Both the position numbers and the translations under genes were made by a program. A model generated the notes under the pieces. It saw only the letters and a program-made list of their open reading frames with translations. It made no database searches and was not told the DNA's origin. Below are positions 1 to 14,526 of a DNA stretch of 64,000 nucleotides, in pieces (the stretch's first letter is position 1; each line of letters starts with the position of its first letter). The stretch comes from Alitta virens (Eukaryota; Annelida; Polychaeta; Phyllodocida; Nereididae), in the NCBI GenBank assembly GCA_932294295.1, contig OW028577.1:6475501-6539500 (forward strand), given 5' to 3'.

Positions 1-429
1 AATTCAATCAGGCCTATATTGAATTGTGCAGTGGCCTGGGGCTGGCATTAATGAATCCTGCGCCGTTCGGGTTGCCCAGTTACTTCAGCTAACATGATTA
101 TTTCATGAAGCGACGACCGACGCTTTTCGCCACAACATTTCCTCTGCTGCTCTCGCTCATTCTCGCCCAATCTCGTGTGGCGAGATGACGGACGAGATTA
201 CGACTCCCGTGAGTCATGGGCATAATAAGTAGCTGGATTGAAAAATAGAAAAACGGCTGAAACTATGCTGAAAAGGCTGGGGAAGTGATGCTTGGTCAAG
301 TGGTATTGCTCTAGTTGCATGATGATGCCATCATGATGGTGAGATTAGCTGCTGTTTGGTTCGACCTTAGTTTGCAAACTTTGGAAATATTACAATGGGC
401 TAATTACGTGGGCGATATATATCGAGTGG

Positions 430-835
430 GAGTGGCAGTGATCTCACTGTGAGATCACAAATCACTCACGGAGAGTTTACCTGGTGGGGTCACTGAGCTA
501 GAACTGCAGCCCCACAGGGACCTCACAGTGAACTCACACTGTGAGGTCACAGTTTGACATCTCAGTGACTTGCCATTACACCACGGATGCCATATTGCTC
601 CTGGTGATGATTCAAGGATCACAATAAAGCAGCATTTCTATTTATAGTTTCTGTCATTAGCTGGCCTGTAATCAATGGGCTTGCAACGCAATCTGTGGTG
701 GGTCATACAGACCACACAGTTAGCTCACACTGAACTCACAGCAGTGAGATTAGCACATGACCTCATCATGATTTCACTCTAAGGTTGTCATGTTTGACAT
801 CACAGGATGAGTGTCTGGTGAGGTCACAGTGACCA
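430..835. repeat. cluster of palindromic TCACNGTGA-type motifs
   Basis: GTGATCTCAC (438-447) and GTGAGATCAC (449-458) form a perfect palindrome with one spacer base. GACCTCACAGTG (519-530) and CACTGTGAGGTC (537-548) form a second with 12-bp arms. Further CTCACACTGAACTCACAG (about 725-742), AGCAGTGAGATTAG and GAGGTCACAGTGACC (about 819-833) repeat the theme. No coding potential. Confidence 0.6.
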
Positions 836-1569
836 TGAAATGAGTTAACTTCTTGACTGGGTTCGTCTTCTTGCCAGTACAGCAATGGTTTGTCACTTTC
901 TGTAGTTTATCACACCTCGAAGAGTCCTCTCAGAACTTTTTTTACAACTTCAAAATGAAGACGTGTCGAAACAGATGCCAGTGCTTACTTTTTTAATTGT
1001 GTGAATTCGAAGATCTTTAAATGGAGAAAAGTGTAATAATTATCCTTGGAGATGCCTGGATGGTGAGTTGATTGCTGAATCAGTGAAAGACAAGCTGTTT
1101 TAATTTCTTACATCTTGAGTTGATGGCAGGTCATTAGAGCTGTCCTTGGTGTGATTTCCTGACCAGTTCCCTGCAGTTGTGAATCAAAGACAATGAAACT
1201 TTGAAACTTCTCTACTAGTCTTTCCTCGGGCTCTGTTATTGCACAGGAACACACAATCATGCGTGTCACACTTCAAGAAAGTTTTGTCTTTAAAAGACAC
1301 CGTGGAAAAAAAGTCGACAGTACTGCGGTTGCTGAGGAGGACTGCATTTCGCATCCCTTGACGTACCTGGTGCTCTTTATGACCTATTGTGCTGATTAAT
1401 CTTGCATTGGGCTTCTAGCTCAAGTTGGCTATCAAGTAAAAGAATTAATTTTATATTTTTCTGTAGAGAACATCCAGATTCTAATAGTCAGGTTGATAAA
1501 CTGATAAAATGACAATGTCATCGAGGTAGACAGTTTGACCTTGGATTCCCGGGTTTTTTCAAGTTTGAA
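836..1569. other. no gene seen
   Basis: AT-rich sequence without open frames above 60 codons, splice-bounded conserved peptides or repeats that I can see. Confidence 0.6.
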
Positions 1570-1650
1570 AGACAGACTTACAGATAGATAGAAGACAGAC
1601 TTATAATAAAGACAGACTTACAGATAAATAGATAGATAGGCAGATAGCTT

Positions 1651-1684
<34 letters not shown>

Positions 1685-1797
1685 AATATAGATAGATAGA
1701 AATATAGGTAGATAGATAGATAGTATAGATAGATAGATAGATGACAGACTGATAGAAATATAGATAGATAGATAGATAAAGAGATAGGTAGAGAGAT
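1570..1797. repeat. GATA microsatellite
   Basis: Imperfect (GATA)n/(TATC)n tract with interruptions such as GAAATATA, beginning with two copies of AGACAGACTTACAGATA. Open frames across it (Tyr-Leu-Ser-Ile repeats) are artefacts of the repeat. Confidence 0.95.
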
Positions 1798-4700
1798 AGC
1801 TTCATGCAAAATATATGCATGTGGATGGTAGTGTCAATTTCGGAATGTTGGCTCCGAAGGAAAGCAAAACACACAAGTATTAAAATTAAATAAAAAGGAA
1901 AGGTATGTAATGAAAGAAAGCAAGAAATATCTACTTAGAGTGTGCTAACACAATCTGGCTCATAATATGTTCAAATGCACACATCAGTAATTTTCTATGG
2001 TGGGTATCGCTTTCATGTTCTGAGATTTCAGAGAAGTGTTTATCTTTCCACATGACCTAGCCTTTCTCAGGTTAATAAAATGAAATACTAATTACCACGT
2101 GTGTTTTAAAAGCCTTATCGTGTTACAGCCGAGTGTGTAATGATAGCAACGTTATAGACCAACACCTTCAAGGCTCTGTATGGTCCTTATCTGGGAGTCT
2201 TTTTGAAAAACGTCTCATCTGAAAAAGGAACAACGCTATGATTGCACAGCAAGCTGCAGCAGATAAGGGGGTTATTAGTGTGCGACGTTCTGGCCTTGCC
2301 TTATAAATTTGTCTAGCTTGTCTATGCATGTGTGATTGTCCAAAACAGACAACCATTGTGAAAGGGAAAAGTTAAAGAGCATATTATCTCCCATAAACTG
2401 CTCGTTATTCTAGATGCTATGCAATTTGGATAAGGCAAGTCCCATAACTTAAAGGGGAGAAGTAAATTGTCATATGCCGAAGGTAATGAGATACTGCATA
2501 TGTTCAAGCAAACGGCATGAGACATGAAAATGATCTCCATATTATTGTCCCCTCATAAAGCAGTTTTTGTGTGGTTTTTTCATGCTTAATTCTTCCATCA
2601 CAGCAGTGTCAGCGTCAAAGTGAACAACTTCTAAAATAAAATTCGTAATTTAGTGTCATTACAGCACTCGGTTGTGCCTAGGGCCAATTATTTCCTCGTG
2701 TTTATTTTCTTAGGGAATTTGGAGGTAACGGATATATTGCACAGAATGCTTAGTGCGTCTGTCACTAACTCATAAAAAAACAATGTAAATTTTGGAGCTT
2801 CTGTTTTACTATGTAAAGCGGCTATTGAAGGGAGATCTCTTCATGTTTATGCAAACAACGCTGAAGCCAAAAGGATTTGGCGGGACCTTGTGCTCATAGT
2901 GAAAGAAATTTCCATAAAATGAGGAATTTCATCAGAGGTCAAGTTTGAGAGTGCACTTTCAATTGACTGACACACTTGGGTGACTTGGTAATGGGCCTGA
3001 CAGCGGGAGGGCTTACTTGATATGCTAAATTATGGCCAGTGTGACGACCAGAAGACCGCATAGAGGGCACCTGTAATTCTTTGGCAGTCACGTGACAATT
3101 CGTTGTCACGCCCGAGTGACCAGAGGGCAGTTGAGAGGACTTTGTGGTCAGGTGGTAATGAGGCACAATAGCGCCACCTAGGGCCCCTATACGGGTGGTG
3201 TCTCCTGGTGTTTTTTAATCTTTTTTTGGTCACACTCATTATGGCGTCTGTGGTGACCACAGATATGTCTTTGGTCTTGATGTTTATCTTGAATACGACA
3301 TTTTTATTCAATCGCCCTTTCCTGCTTGGAAATTGGACCTCAGTTCCATGAATAGACCATTGTGCTTTGTGGTGCTTATAGTGTTTGATTGGCCTCACAC
3401 AAAACCTGTTTTTCTAATTTACGATTCAAGAACAAATTCAGTGGAATTGCTGGTTTCGCCCCAACGTTACTAATCTTACCATTGCACTGGTTTGACTCGG
3501 CCTGGTGTCATGTTTTGATTTAGTGGAAGTTTGTAGCTTCGATGTCCACTGCCTTATTATGCTGAGCAAGAAATATGTGGGAGAGACGAAGGTCTTAGGA
3601 GCTGCATCCATGAATATCTGATGCTATTCTATTTAATAACAAATAATCATAGCTTTGATATTCATAGGCATGGCGATTGTGTTCATGGTCATTGAGGATT
3701 GGCATAGTAATGAATGGTTGCATTATGGTCTCTGCTCTTATTGTGGCCTGCATGATAAAGGGCCAGTTATGACTGTGGTCTGAATGCCTCTGTTATTTGC
3801 GGCCATGTATCATGAAAATGCTACTTTGATGTGTCCCTTCGACTATCCTGAACAAGGTCTAGAGGGCAGAGGGGTAGATAGCCATCACTTCACCCCGCAG
3901 GGTGCCCCCTCTGGGGTGGATAAATAGGGCGGGGATGGGGCGCCTGGGGTGGTCATTGGGTGACCATTGGGTGGCTACTGGTCCCTTCATTGGGTGCCCA
4001 CTGGCCTCATCAGATGTTCTCATTTCCATAACTCATAGCAGGCCATGGGCCAAGGCAGTTTTATCTGGCCCCTTAGCTGGCCTTTCATCTGCCTCGCCTC
4101 TTATTTCCTGCAGCCACTAAATGCCCTTGTTTGGCAATTTGTGATGCCTGTTTCGGGGTAATTACTACTATTAGGCCATTCTCAGCCTGCTACTATTACT
4201 CTGAAGAATCTGTGCTTCACTACTTCCATACTTTCTATTTCCATTGACTTACTAGCATATATATACTTCTTGTTATGGTATTTGGTTGTGTGCGCTGCTG
4301 TCATTTTACATATCAGAAAATTGGGTATAGTGTTTCGGACTGTCAGTGAGTTGTGTGTGGGCAAAAAGAGACATATTTAAATTACTCAAATGTTGAAATG
4401 TGAAGGAAATTACTTGCTTTTACAAATATGACAAATGGCACAAAGAGACGTGCACATTGTATAGATATGAAAGAAACACTGCTGTCTCTATTAATTGTGC
4501 ACTTCAGTTGAGGCGGTGCGTATATTGTGTGTACATTGGAATGCTGTGGTTTTTTGCCTTGTGGCCACTGTCAGGCTGACTCAACGGAGACAATCAAAGC
4601 TAGATCAGCTGCCATTAATATTTGGATTTGCCCCCAGGACGTGATTTGACAGGCCCTAACCCACAACCAATAGATCCTCCCTGGGGGTACGGCACAACCA

Positions 4701-7700
4701 CTGAGTCATTACTTGGTATTTTGCATTTAAAAAGTCCTGCCTTTGCCCCCTTAGGTGTGTATGAGTGTGTGCTTAGGTGGGGTCATTAGTAATGCTAAGT
4801 ATACAAATACTATACAAGGTCATGGCAATCATTTGACGTCGACTTTCATTGAAATTCTCTGAGCAAAACTCCATACCATCCGCAGTGTTATACTCGACTG
4901 CAATCCATCCACTACCACCCTACAGGGAGTACGTGTCAGCAGCCAGTTCATTATGACATGCCCCCCATGTTCGCCTGAATACATGTTGTCCAGTGACATG
5001 GCCCTTTTTTTCAGCGCACTGATTTTAGCCGCGCACCAACACAACAAGCGGAAGGAGATTGTGCGTGGCGTGGCAGATGACTTCCGGTCCAGAGAATAAA
5101 CATTTATTTGTCGCAGCAGCGGCTTGGAATTCATTCATCTACGACAGGCATGTCCTTGCAATGCTAGTGTCTACTTACGCAGTGCTAAGCTGAAAACACA
5201 ACAAGCCGGACAAGCCCTCGAAGCACTTCTCTGTATCTCTTCACGCATTACAAAGCTCAGCCCTCAGACGTCCACTGTAATCCTATATCTTTTGTGCTAT
5301 AATTCTCAGGGCACACAACCAAATTCTCCTGAGAAAATTGTTGGCACGACTGCTCTCCTATAGCAGATTATGCAAGATTTTATCTAAACACATGAACACA
5401 GAGATGACAGCCTTTGACACATTTCCAACAGAGGGGGAGAGAAAAAGAGCTTACATATTTGACATGCTCAAAAGGAATGATTAGACATTTGATTGTAAAT
5501 CAAAGGCATAAAAGGAGAGAGAACAAAACGGTCGTTTGTTTGGACGGCTTATCAGGTGCCAGCCATGCGTGAACATGTTCTGGCTGACACCAAGATGATA
5601 ATTATTTCCTCTTCAAGGCTTTAATTTACGAGATTTAAGGCTGATCTGACCAGAAGGCCGTGTTTCATTTGCGTGCCAGATATGGCAATTGGGGGAAACA
5701 CACTTCAAGGGGGACATGCGAAATGTGGGCCGATTAGGGTGCTTGGCACAGCTGTTTGGGCGATGGGCCCGGCTGGACAATGCGAGTGACAGTGGGATTA
5801 CCCCGGCCCTTCATGGCCCTTGTCTTTGAAGTTTTTCTATTGGCCAGGTGGCTGCCCTAGTGAGCCCAAGTGCTAGGGAGAGACCTAGCATATTTTAATT
5901 TTTAGTTTTTGCTATGTGGTTCTTTTTTGGACAGGAGGACCAGACATACAAGTTTGACCACCAATGATTGTGTAAGAATTCCACCTAGTTGTAAATTAGA
6001 GAATGAGGTGGACAATATATGGGACTATTTCCACAAGCATTGATATTAGGACACAAGGCAGGCAGTCGGTGGTTGATGGGGCCACCCTGTGGGCCACCCA
6101 GGGCTTTCCGCTTGGTCACTCTCGTCCATATCTGACGTGGCACTCGTTACTTCCCCTCACGCAACGCCCTCTGCCAGTTCCGCCAAAAGCACTGGACCAT
6201 AGTGCCCTCTGTAGGGCGGTCCCTTAACCAACCGCCCTCCTGCTAGAGCAATTCCTAGACAGCCCTCTGCCATGCATCAAGTCAAAGGGCCTGCCCCTCG
6301 TCCCTCCCTCTGCTGTATGCCTTCGCGCTGGATGGCAGTTCCTTGGGCAGTAGGAGGCAGTAGGAGGCAGAGCAGTGTTCCCTCACATTTCACGCCCCTC
6401 TGCACTGCACAGGCAACGGAGCGGCAAGCAATTGCTTAGTCAGAGGCATTTGCGCAAAACCAGATAAGTCTTTTGAGGCGGCTGAGGCTACTATAGATGG
6501 CAGGTCATTACTGAGAGACAGCAGCTCAATGAATTATCCGCACTGCATTGATCTGGCCAGCGTTATAACACAGGCCACTGGTCACCTGGCAGGACTTAAT
6601 GACCTAATCATTTGCCCATGTCCTTCGTAGCCGATTTGACTGTCCAGTGCCCGCAGCGGCCCTACTGGGCAGTACTGGCATTCCCAGACTGGTGCATTCA
6701 TGTACTTCTCACTGTCTTGTACATTACTTAGGCAATCGATGTGAATCCGCAATTACCCGCACGGTGCAAGCAGTGCAAGCAGGATGAAAGGAATTGGCTG
6801 AACAGACTTCTTTTCCACTGAGTGGCTTCTGAGGCGCCGTAATAGAAGGTGGGGGCCTGGACCTGCTTTGAGAGTTAGCCAGCCAGGTTATCAGGCAGAA
6901 CACACTGCCGCGTCTTAACCGTTTAAGGCAGACGTTCATGGCTAGGGCACGTTTCCTTTAACGCATTAAGGATATATACGATAAAAGCAACGGACTGGCG
7001 ATCAATTCCTCATTTTCCTGCGAGTAATGAAGAAATAATGAGAAAAAGTGCGCCCGGCTGATTTGTCGCCCGCGTCTCGCTGCCCTCTCTGCTGGAAAAT
7101 TTAATATGGCGGGCGGTTGGAGCGGGCCTAGTATTGGGTGCCATCGTCATGCAGAGCAGGTAGCTGGTAATTTGGAAATTATTGATCCTGAAATATGTAT
7201 CGAGGGGCAGAATTAGCGCTGGCTGAAAGGAAAGGGTATTGGCGCTGGGGCTGTGCAGATCTGGGTCACTTGAGCGGAAGGTGCGAGGTGTGGCTCTGAA
7301 TGGCTAATGCCCTGTCACTCCTTGTTATATCGACTGGCCCCTGACTAGGCCCTGACTGGACCTGATATCTCGCGGCCTTTCTCTCACCAATGACCATCAC
7401 TCACTGGACAGTGCTGCCCTGGCTGACCAATGCTGCCCCGGGCTGACCAATGCGCCAAAGAATGTAGGGGGAGGTTTTGGCGCCTGCCCATACAATACAG
7501 TCATGTTGCTGCAGAATTATGACAAGAAAGGATTGGGTGGTCCCGGTTTACCGGGCCAAGAATATAGCTGTCAGACGGAGCAGGCTTCATTTATTCGGCC
7601 CGGGCTACGGCCTCGGGCTTCTTTTCACTCCTTGCCAATCCGGCCGTCATTCAATTGTTAGCTGACACAGCGGAGGAGATGGAGCGAAAACCTGTTAAAA

Positions 7701-9753
7701 TCCGCCATTTTTTCTCCTATCCACCCCCTCCAGCAGCAGCCCAACTCTCGTCAACCGCCGGATTCTCGTCCCTAAATCTCTTCTCGTGTGAATCCCGAGT
7801 TGCGCGAGACTTGCTTATCCCGTGTTTGTCTGCGCTGCTCACTCGAGCGTGCACTCCCTCCATCCTTGAAATTGATGTCTGGCCAATCAAGTGCAAGAAA
7901 ATTCATCACGTGATCAAAGAAGTGCCTTCCCTATTTCACACAATATCCTTGCGCTTCCAGCAGACTGATCACATCTCTTCTTCCTATATTACTACGCACC
8001 TTATTGGAAAGTAGTGGCAGTCCAATTCCCCGAAGAATAACAGTGTGATGTGGTTATTAATTTGAATCTCAACTATATAGAAACTTTCAGAAGATTTATA
8101 AACCTGTTTGGCAGGAATTCTGGGAGAACTTTAGTTAGGGATATATATGTAGATGTGATTTAAGAACCTGAACATTCGTGGGTGGGATTATCTTTCCCTT
8201 TGTTTAAAATGACTTGCAAATTCTTGTTGCCATTAGCCTAACGAAATTGTCACAAGTTTTAATCTTTGTCAGAGAATCGGGCAGGCGTTGTTGTGGCAAC
8301 TTGTGCCTCGAGGCTTTAATTGCAATGCTGCAAACAAGCAATGTGTCGTGTAGTGGGTTGGCTTACTCTAAAACAAATGAAGCCGTGGGGCCAGATGGTA
8401 GGGTAGTTAAAGCAATTAGCATAATAAGGCGGCCCAAGAAAAGCCTTAATAGATTTGTTATAGAGCATTGTTCTCTCAAGATGCCCCTGTGTTTGCATTG
8501 CGCTTGTCCAGGAATGATTAGCTCTTGTGGGCCCTTTGATGCGCAGGCGCTGAAATGGCGTCCCTAGCAACACAAAGAGGACCAAGGGGATTGGATGGGG
8601 TGAGCCACGTGCTGGTCCTCCCCGGCTCACCCCAAGATAAACGCTGGTTTGGCCAACAGCTGCTTATCGCGCCTGGCAGCCAGTGAAAAGTAACAAGTAG
8701 TTGCCATGGAGACGCAGTTTTGTGGGCCCTGCGAGGAGTCAATGGGTCAGCGATGGCAGGGCATAATCGCCTCATAATAACTGGTGGGGGCGCTTTTGTC
8801 GCCACTGGCTGATGGCCTGCACAGATTGCATGCGTGGCATGTGACTGTCATTCACACTGTCAGCCTGGCCCCAATATCCATTGCAGATTATATTAATCTC
8901 CCATGGCAAGATGCAGTTTTTCCCTGCGCCTCATTAGTGCTGAAAGAATGGCTCCTGGATCAGCCTTCTTATCTTCCTTTCAATGTTACGACGACTCGTG
9001 ACAATCTGGCAGATTTAGTGTCGCTAACCTTCTAACATCTCATCACTGCCTCTCTGCTTCCCTTGCCATATCAATATTTCATGGCTGATCACGACAAGGT
9101 GAGGGCACCTTCTCTTGCTCAGATTGAAATTGGATCTACGCACAGACACCTCCGCCCTGCAATCTTGGAGAAATTAGACCTAAATTCTCCAAGCTGCAAT
9201 TAAGACTTTGCCTACCCACTGTGAAAGTATGACAGTGTAAAGATTTGTGAGGTTAATTAAGGTCAAGACTCCGGTCGAATATAATAAACTAAATTAATAA
9301 ATACATATAATTTATTTTCGGCAATAAGACAGCAGTGTATTGACCACTAACTTCTCTCAAGTCACACTTCATTGTGATGGTTTGCCATACAACATTGTAT
9401 ACCTATGCAATTTCATTGTCTTTACTTCGCGGATGGTACCACTTTTTTTCAAAAGAGCACTTGGACATGATCGAAGTGTTCCATGTTTTGTAAAGGAATA
9501 AAGTTTCACCTTTTTCTTCTGCTGGGGTTGTCAAATTGAGAGTGAAAGTGGTTTGTTTACACAAGGTAAATTGCCGACAGATGTCGCCAGGAGACCGCCT
9601 GTTACTGTGAGCTCCGATAGGAGAAAATCGATGGCAACTTGGGCTGGTTGTGATTTACAGACCCTTTGACTCCTGCTTCAAGAAAGCCACTGGAAGTACT
9701 GCTTCAAATGGTTATACCATGAAAAAATATAATCCCTAATTACAGGCTTTTCA
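1798..9753. other. gene-free stretch with scattered regulatory motifs
   Basis: Short random-looking frames only. Holds a CTCF-like core TAGCGCCACCTAGGG (about 3169-3183), repeated GACCAATGCTGCCC units near 7,400-7,450, and the NRF1/RFX islet at 8,535-8,715. No recognisable exon on either strand. Confidence 0.6.
8535..8715. promoter_or_regulatory. regulatory islet with NRF1, YY1-like and RFX motifs
   Basis: TGCGCAGGCGC at 8540-8550 is a near-perfect NRF1 site. AAATGGCGTCC follows (YY1-like), then CCTAGCAAC (an RFX half-site, about 8563-8571). At 8700-8713 lies GTTGCCATGGAGAC, a near-palindromic RFX X-box. No exon is recognisable around it. Confidence 0.4.
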
Positions 9754-9768
9754 GGGGGGGGGGGGGGG
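9754..9768. repeat. G15 homopolymer
   Basis: Fifteen consecutive G on the + strand. Confidence 0.95.
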
Positions 9769-10195
9769 TTTCACCGTAGTAATTCTGAAATGATAAGTGA
9801 ATTACATAGTTTTTTTTTTTTTAGAGTTTATTTATTTTCATACGAACTGTCTAAAACAGTCTTTGCCTTCAGGAAAATCCCTTTCTTATTTTAAATGCAT
9901 GTTTAGAACAGGGCATAATGTTTCCACCTTTTTCCGTTGAGTTGTGGTTTCCTTAAACACCCCTATGGAATACTATGGTGAATGGAATATTGATATAGTA
10001 TACCATTGTGCCGCGGAAGTGTGAAAAAAAGAGTTACACTGATACTTGTATTACATTGCGGATGATTTCATTTTGACATTTTCGGAATACGAGACTCAAT
10101 TTTTCAGTTTTATGTTGCATTACATGCTCTCGTGGTTCAATTGCTGAAATCACATTAGTAATGAAAAGGGCCTTTTAAAACATCTGCCCAATGTT

Positions 10196-10510
10196 TTGTT
10201 ATATCCCGCCCAATATTTTCCCATGGAAATTACCACTTCAACAGTCCATTCAGTGGTCAGCCCAGATGACAATCTCACAATCTCTCCCCTGGCTTGTAAT
10301 AGGAAACCACTTATCCAGGCTCAAATGGATGCCATAAATTTCTTTCTATATCCTACAGAACAATCTACAAACCGGTGGTTGTCACCAAAATTGCCAATCA
10401 AACTATCTGGAGTGGGATCTGTGGAGCGATTGCTCAGATATCAGATGGAAATCAACCCTATTCAAATTCCTCACTCATCTGACAACATGTTTAACTTAGA
10501 TGCTGTATAA
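10196..10510 (+). CDS. unrecognised 104-codon open frame
   Basis: Encodes MLYPAQYFPMEITTSTVHSV and onward to SDNMFNLDAV with no low-complexity bias. There is no recognisable domain, no visible promoter, and no nearby exon on the same strand. A chance frame is the default reading. Confidence 0.12.
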   Translation: MLYPAQYFPMEITTSTVHSVVSPDDNLTISPLACNRKPLIQAQMDAINFFLYPTEQSTNRWLSPKLPIKLSGVGSVERLLRYQMEINPIQIPHSSDNMFNLDAV

Positions 10511-13500
10511 ATAACCACAGGGTGTTTATTTGTCTTGAAATATTTGCTGGTAATGCAATATTCCCTTGTATAAAGTCGATACATGGTTTTGTTTATTTAT
10601 GATACACAGTGATACAGTGTGTTAGATCTTAAGAGAAACTAGAGCTAGAGGTCTTTCTTCCACGTGTTAATTATCTTCTGATATTCTAATGCTAAACTTG
10701 AGCTTTGAAGCAATTATACACCAGCACCAGGGCATTCTTATTGACCACTCAAGCGTCAAATGCTTAGAATAGAATCCAGACATCAGTCTTAAGTCCCTTT
10801 GATAACATTTTACCAAAGCATTTTGACTTTGGGTTACATCAACAAGCAGCAAGGGCCAGTTGCTTTAACCATTTACGATGTCCCAACAATGCAACATTGC
10901 ATAATATTACGATTTAATTGCGCGAGGACACAATACACATTGTTGACCTAAGTGATAATTGGAAGCAACTGTCCAACGAACTTTGACCAAATTGGCCACA
11001 TTTAATTTACAGACTTCATTAGTATTTGTGGAAGGGATTTCAGAAAGTTTCAACACCATACAGTCACAATTTCCAGTAATACCTAAAAATAACATGCATT
11101 TAATCACTACATAAATTATTTTGGCCAGGGTTCAAGTGTTTGTGTGTAAGATAACTGTTAAGAATATTAATTTACCCGGTGCTCACAGATCATAAATTTG
11201 TTTTATTTTTGACCACCCGCGATTCATATCTCGTTAAGGGCTTTTGAGCAAGCTTATGATCTATGGTGATATAATAAGAAACGATGGAAACATGGGTGAC
11301 AGCACTTGTCAAGAGATAACATAGCTTTTGTAATTGGCTTCTAGCAAGTTGACAAAGAGCCACTTATCGTGACAATACTTTCTCATGACCTTCAAGAGCT
11401 TCGTGACCTTCAAAAAGGGACCGCCAGACTACAGTGACCCCTGGCGGGGATTGGACCTCTAAGGGCATATCAGTGTAAACATATCCACAAAAATCTCCTC
11501 ATGGCCAAGTGTGACTTTCCTCGCCGCGTTTGTTGCTTTTGAGAGCAAGGGGGTAATTTGGCGGTCACGGGTAGATGCACCCCAGTGCGCTGCAGAGCCA
11601 GTCGTCCACAATTAACTAATGGCTCTGCCCATTGACACACTCTACGACCATCAGCAGAGAATAGGGGGAAGAGCCCCAGTTGACAATGAATCCTGTTTTG
11701 TTCAGAACGGACTAGGAATAGACCCACCCAATTAATGTTGGACACCCTTGCCTGCACATGATTAATTCACTGCTCTGTTATTTGGATTGCAGTTTGAATG
11801 AGAGGATGTATTAGAAGTTGTGGCTGATTGGCTGGGCCAAGGGCACTCCACAGCACATGCGCCCTTCTCGATTTATCTACTGCTGTTTAAGAGGGCTCTC
11901 TGTGGCCAGACCCAGGGGCCAACGGGCCAATAAAAGCTTTCTGGGTCTCAAGCACAGCATTGGGACCACAAGGGTCCTCTAGGAGGTGGGCCAAGCACCC
12001 AAACGGTACTGAAGACCTGGCGAATTTTTGCCTCCCACCGATGAGGCTGCTAGGAGGGGTGTGGGGGAGACTGGAGTGGCCCGGAGTGACCATTGAGGGC
12101 CCAGTTTGGCCTGAAGAAGGCGGGCTCTATGCTGCAGTGCTCTTCAGAGACCAGTTCAGAAGGACTGACCAAGAAGTCTGTCAAGCACCAGACCCACTCC
12201 ACTTTGAACAACGACATCTCGCGTGTTCAAGAGGCCCTCGCCACGTGAGAGTAGGGCCCAGCACGTGCTGCCACCACCGGCTGTATTAGCAGCTACTGGC
12301 TGTATTAGCAGCTACTACTGGACCAGCTGCTGCTTTTGCCGGAGTAACCAATACTGCTAATTACAATGCAATAAAAAGTCACATCTGTTTGGGTTGTCGT
12401 TGAATTCAGCATGACGATGAAACTACACTCTCTTAATAGCATTTCACAATGGTTATGCCGCCAGTAGTTCATCATTCGCTGCCTGCATCTCTACTGGGAG
12501 GGAGTTCTTTGTTATCACAAACAAGCCAGTTAATAACCCTGGTCCGTGCAGGAGTCTATTTACCCTATTTGGGAGAGAGGATCTGACGGGCAGCCAAATT
12601 ATGTGAGGCTTGTCTAACAAGTGGAGCTGATGGGCAGGGCGATCTGTGTGCTTCTCGTGTCAGTAATTAGGCTGAGACGTGCCCGGAGACCACGACTGTC
12701 CGCTACTTTGGGTGGCACAGCAGCAGAAAAAGGTCAACTGGTGATTGGCTGTGAATCAGAGCCACTGTCCACCATAGCTCACCTTACCGTTACCCCACCT
12801 AGCGTTCTCTGGCTTTGCCGCATTGCGAGGTCTTCATTTAAGTGCAACTAGAATGCTATATGTGTGATCAGTTCACATGTGGATGTTGCTTAGGGAGTTC
12901 TGTAAGTATGGTTTCTCCAAACCCACGCGAATGAAACTGTCTTTAAAGTAATCTGTCAAAGTGATCGACTGCAGCAAGTGAGGTCTGCCGCTCTACACCG
13001 GCAATATGTCTGCCACGGAGGTCGCTCAGACTCGACAAAGTAACTCCTTTGCCAAGCTGATCTCAAGAAGACATCAGCTTGCCTAATCTTTTTTGTTAGT
13101 GGCACGAGAAGGCGGCTGATTGCCGGAAATTAAAGAATGTTTTTATCCTGTCCATCCGTGAGTAAGACAAATAAGATCTCCAAGGTCATCCCAGGTCAAA
13201 AGAAGACCTCTCTTAATCTCTAACCACAGAATGACGTCACTTCCGCCTGCCTCCTTATCAGACTATTTACTCCGATTGGTCGTCTTGGTAAATGCAAACT
13301 ATTCGACTTGGACAGATGGTCTACTCATTAGGAGATTTTTTTTCTTCTTTTATATTCATTCAAATTCACGATTTGGTGATTTAGACTTTGTAAACTCCTT
13401 TAATTATGATAGACAACAGCTGCTATTGCTTTGCTGTAGCATACTACATAGATATTTGTATTACTTTTGCCCATCACTATTTCAACATATTTGAAAGAAG

Positions 13501-14511
13501 AAAAAAAAGGTTGTATATATCATTATTATGGTATTCAGTTCACTTAAGCTATATTTACACAGTTTTCACACACAGCTTACATGGCATTTGCCTGGTTTCA
13601 TCCAAGTTGGTATGAACGTCAGAATGCAGCCCTGGTTTATGAGACGATCTTATGAAGTTAGGGAGTGAAGAAGCGTGTCGTTTAGTGGACAGGCAGGTGA
13701 GCCAGTGGTCAAGTGGTCACCTAACGAGTGCAGTGTGGCTGTTCTAGGGACGCCAATGGTCAGGTAATGAATTGTGCAGGAGGACCTGCAGCTACCTCCT
13801 GCCTTCATTTCCTCCCTTGCACCTGCCTACAGTTCCGCTTGCTAATTGTCCCTGCACTGCTCCCTGCACTGTACAGCTGACTCGCATTTCTCAACTTCTC
13901 GACTCTCCTAATTGCAGTGCAGTTGCCTCCTCGCAATATATCAGACGCAGGCATGTGTTGCTTTGATAAACACCCAATGTGCTGCGACCACCTGCACACG
14001 TTTTATCTCTACATAATACACTATGTATATTTATCTGTTTTCAACTTTGTTCAATGTGCACTATTGACAACACTGTGTAGCTATGCATGGAGTTTGATTT
14101 AAATTCATTGGCAAAAATTAAGTCACACGTTGTATTGACTGTTTTTAGAAGGAGTCCATTGACAATGACTGCACCACGCATCATTTGTTTTATTAACAAG
14201 ATGGATGACCAGTGTGATGTGGGTGGCAAATCGGGTGATAAGCAAAGGCCCGCAGCTTTATTGATCACTGTTTCAAATGTTGATTATGAGGGGTGATGGA
14301 GAGGTGGCCACTGGACTGGGTGGCAGGGGGTGGGGTAGATAAAACGTCCTTTGGGAAGATGGGGTTGTTATCTGGGTGAAACAAGGGGGTTACATAGTTA
14401 CATGCAACGTCATACTTGTGACATGCAGTTGCACCCATACTGATGTTGCCATCTCATCTCTATGGTTTGTGCCCCTCTATTGATCCATACACCCCCATCC
14501 ACCCCCATCCA

Positions 14512-14526
14512 CCCCCCCCCCCCCCC
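14512..14526. repeat. C15 homopolymer
   Basis: Fifteen C, preceded by two ACCCCCATCC units, so the tract may have grown from a CCCCCATCCA repeat. Confidence 0.95.

Noticed and set aside
1578..1874. Minus-strand open frames rich in YLSIYLS
   Set aside because: They are translations of the GATA microsatellite and have no other content.
2331..2352. TGATTGTCCAAA, the first 12 bases of the miR-219 mature sequence as I recall it
   Set aside because: The match ends after 12 bases and no hairpin partner is visible nearby.
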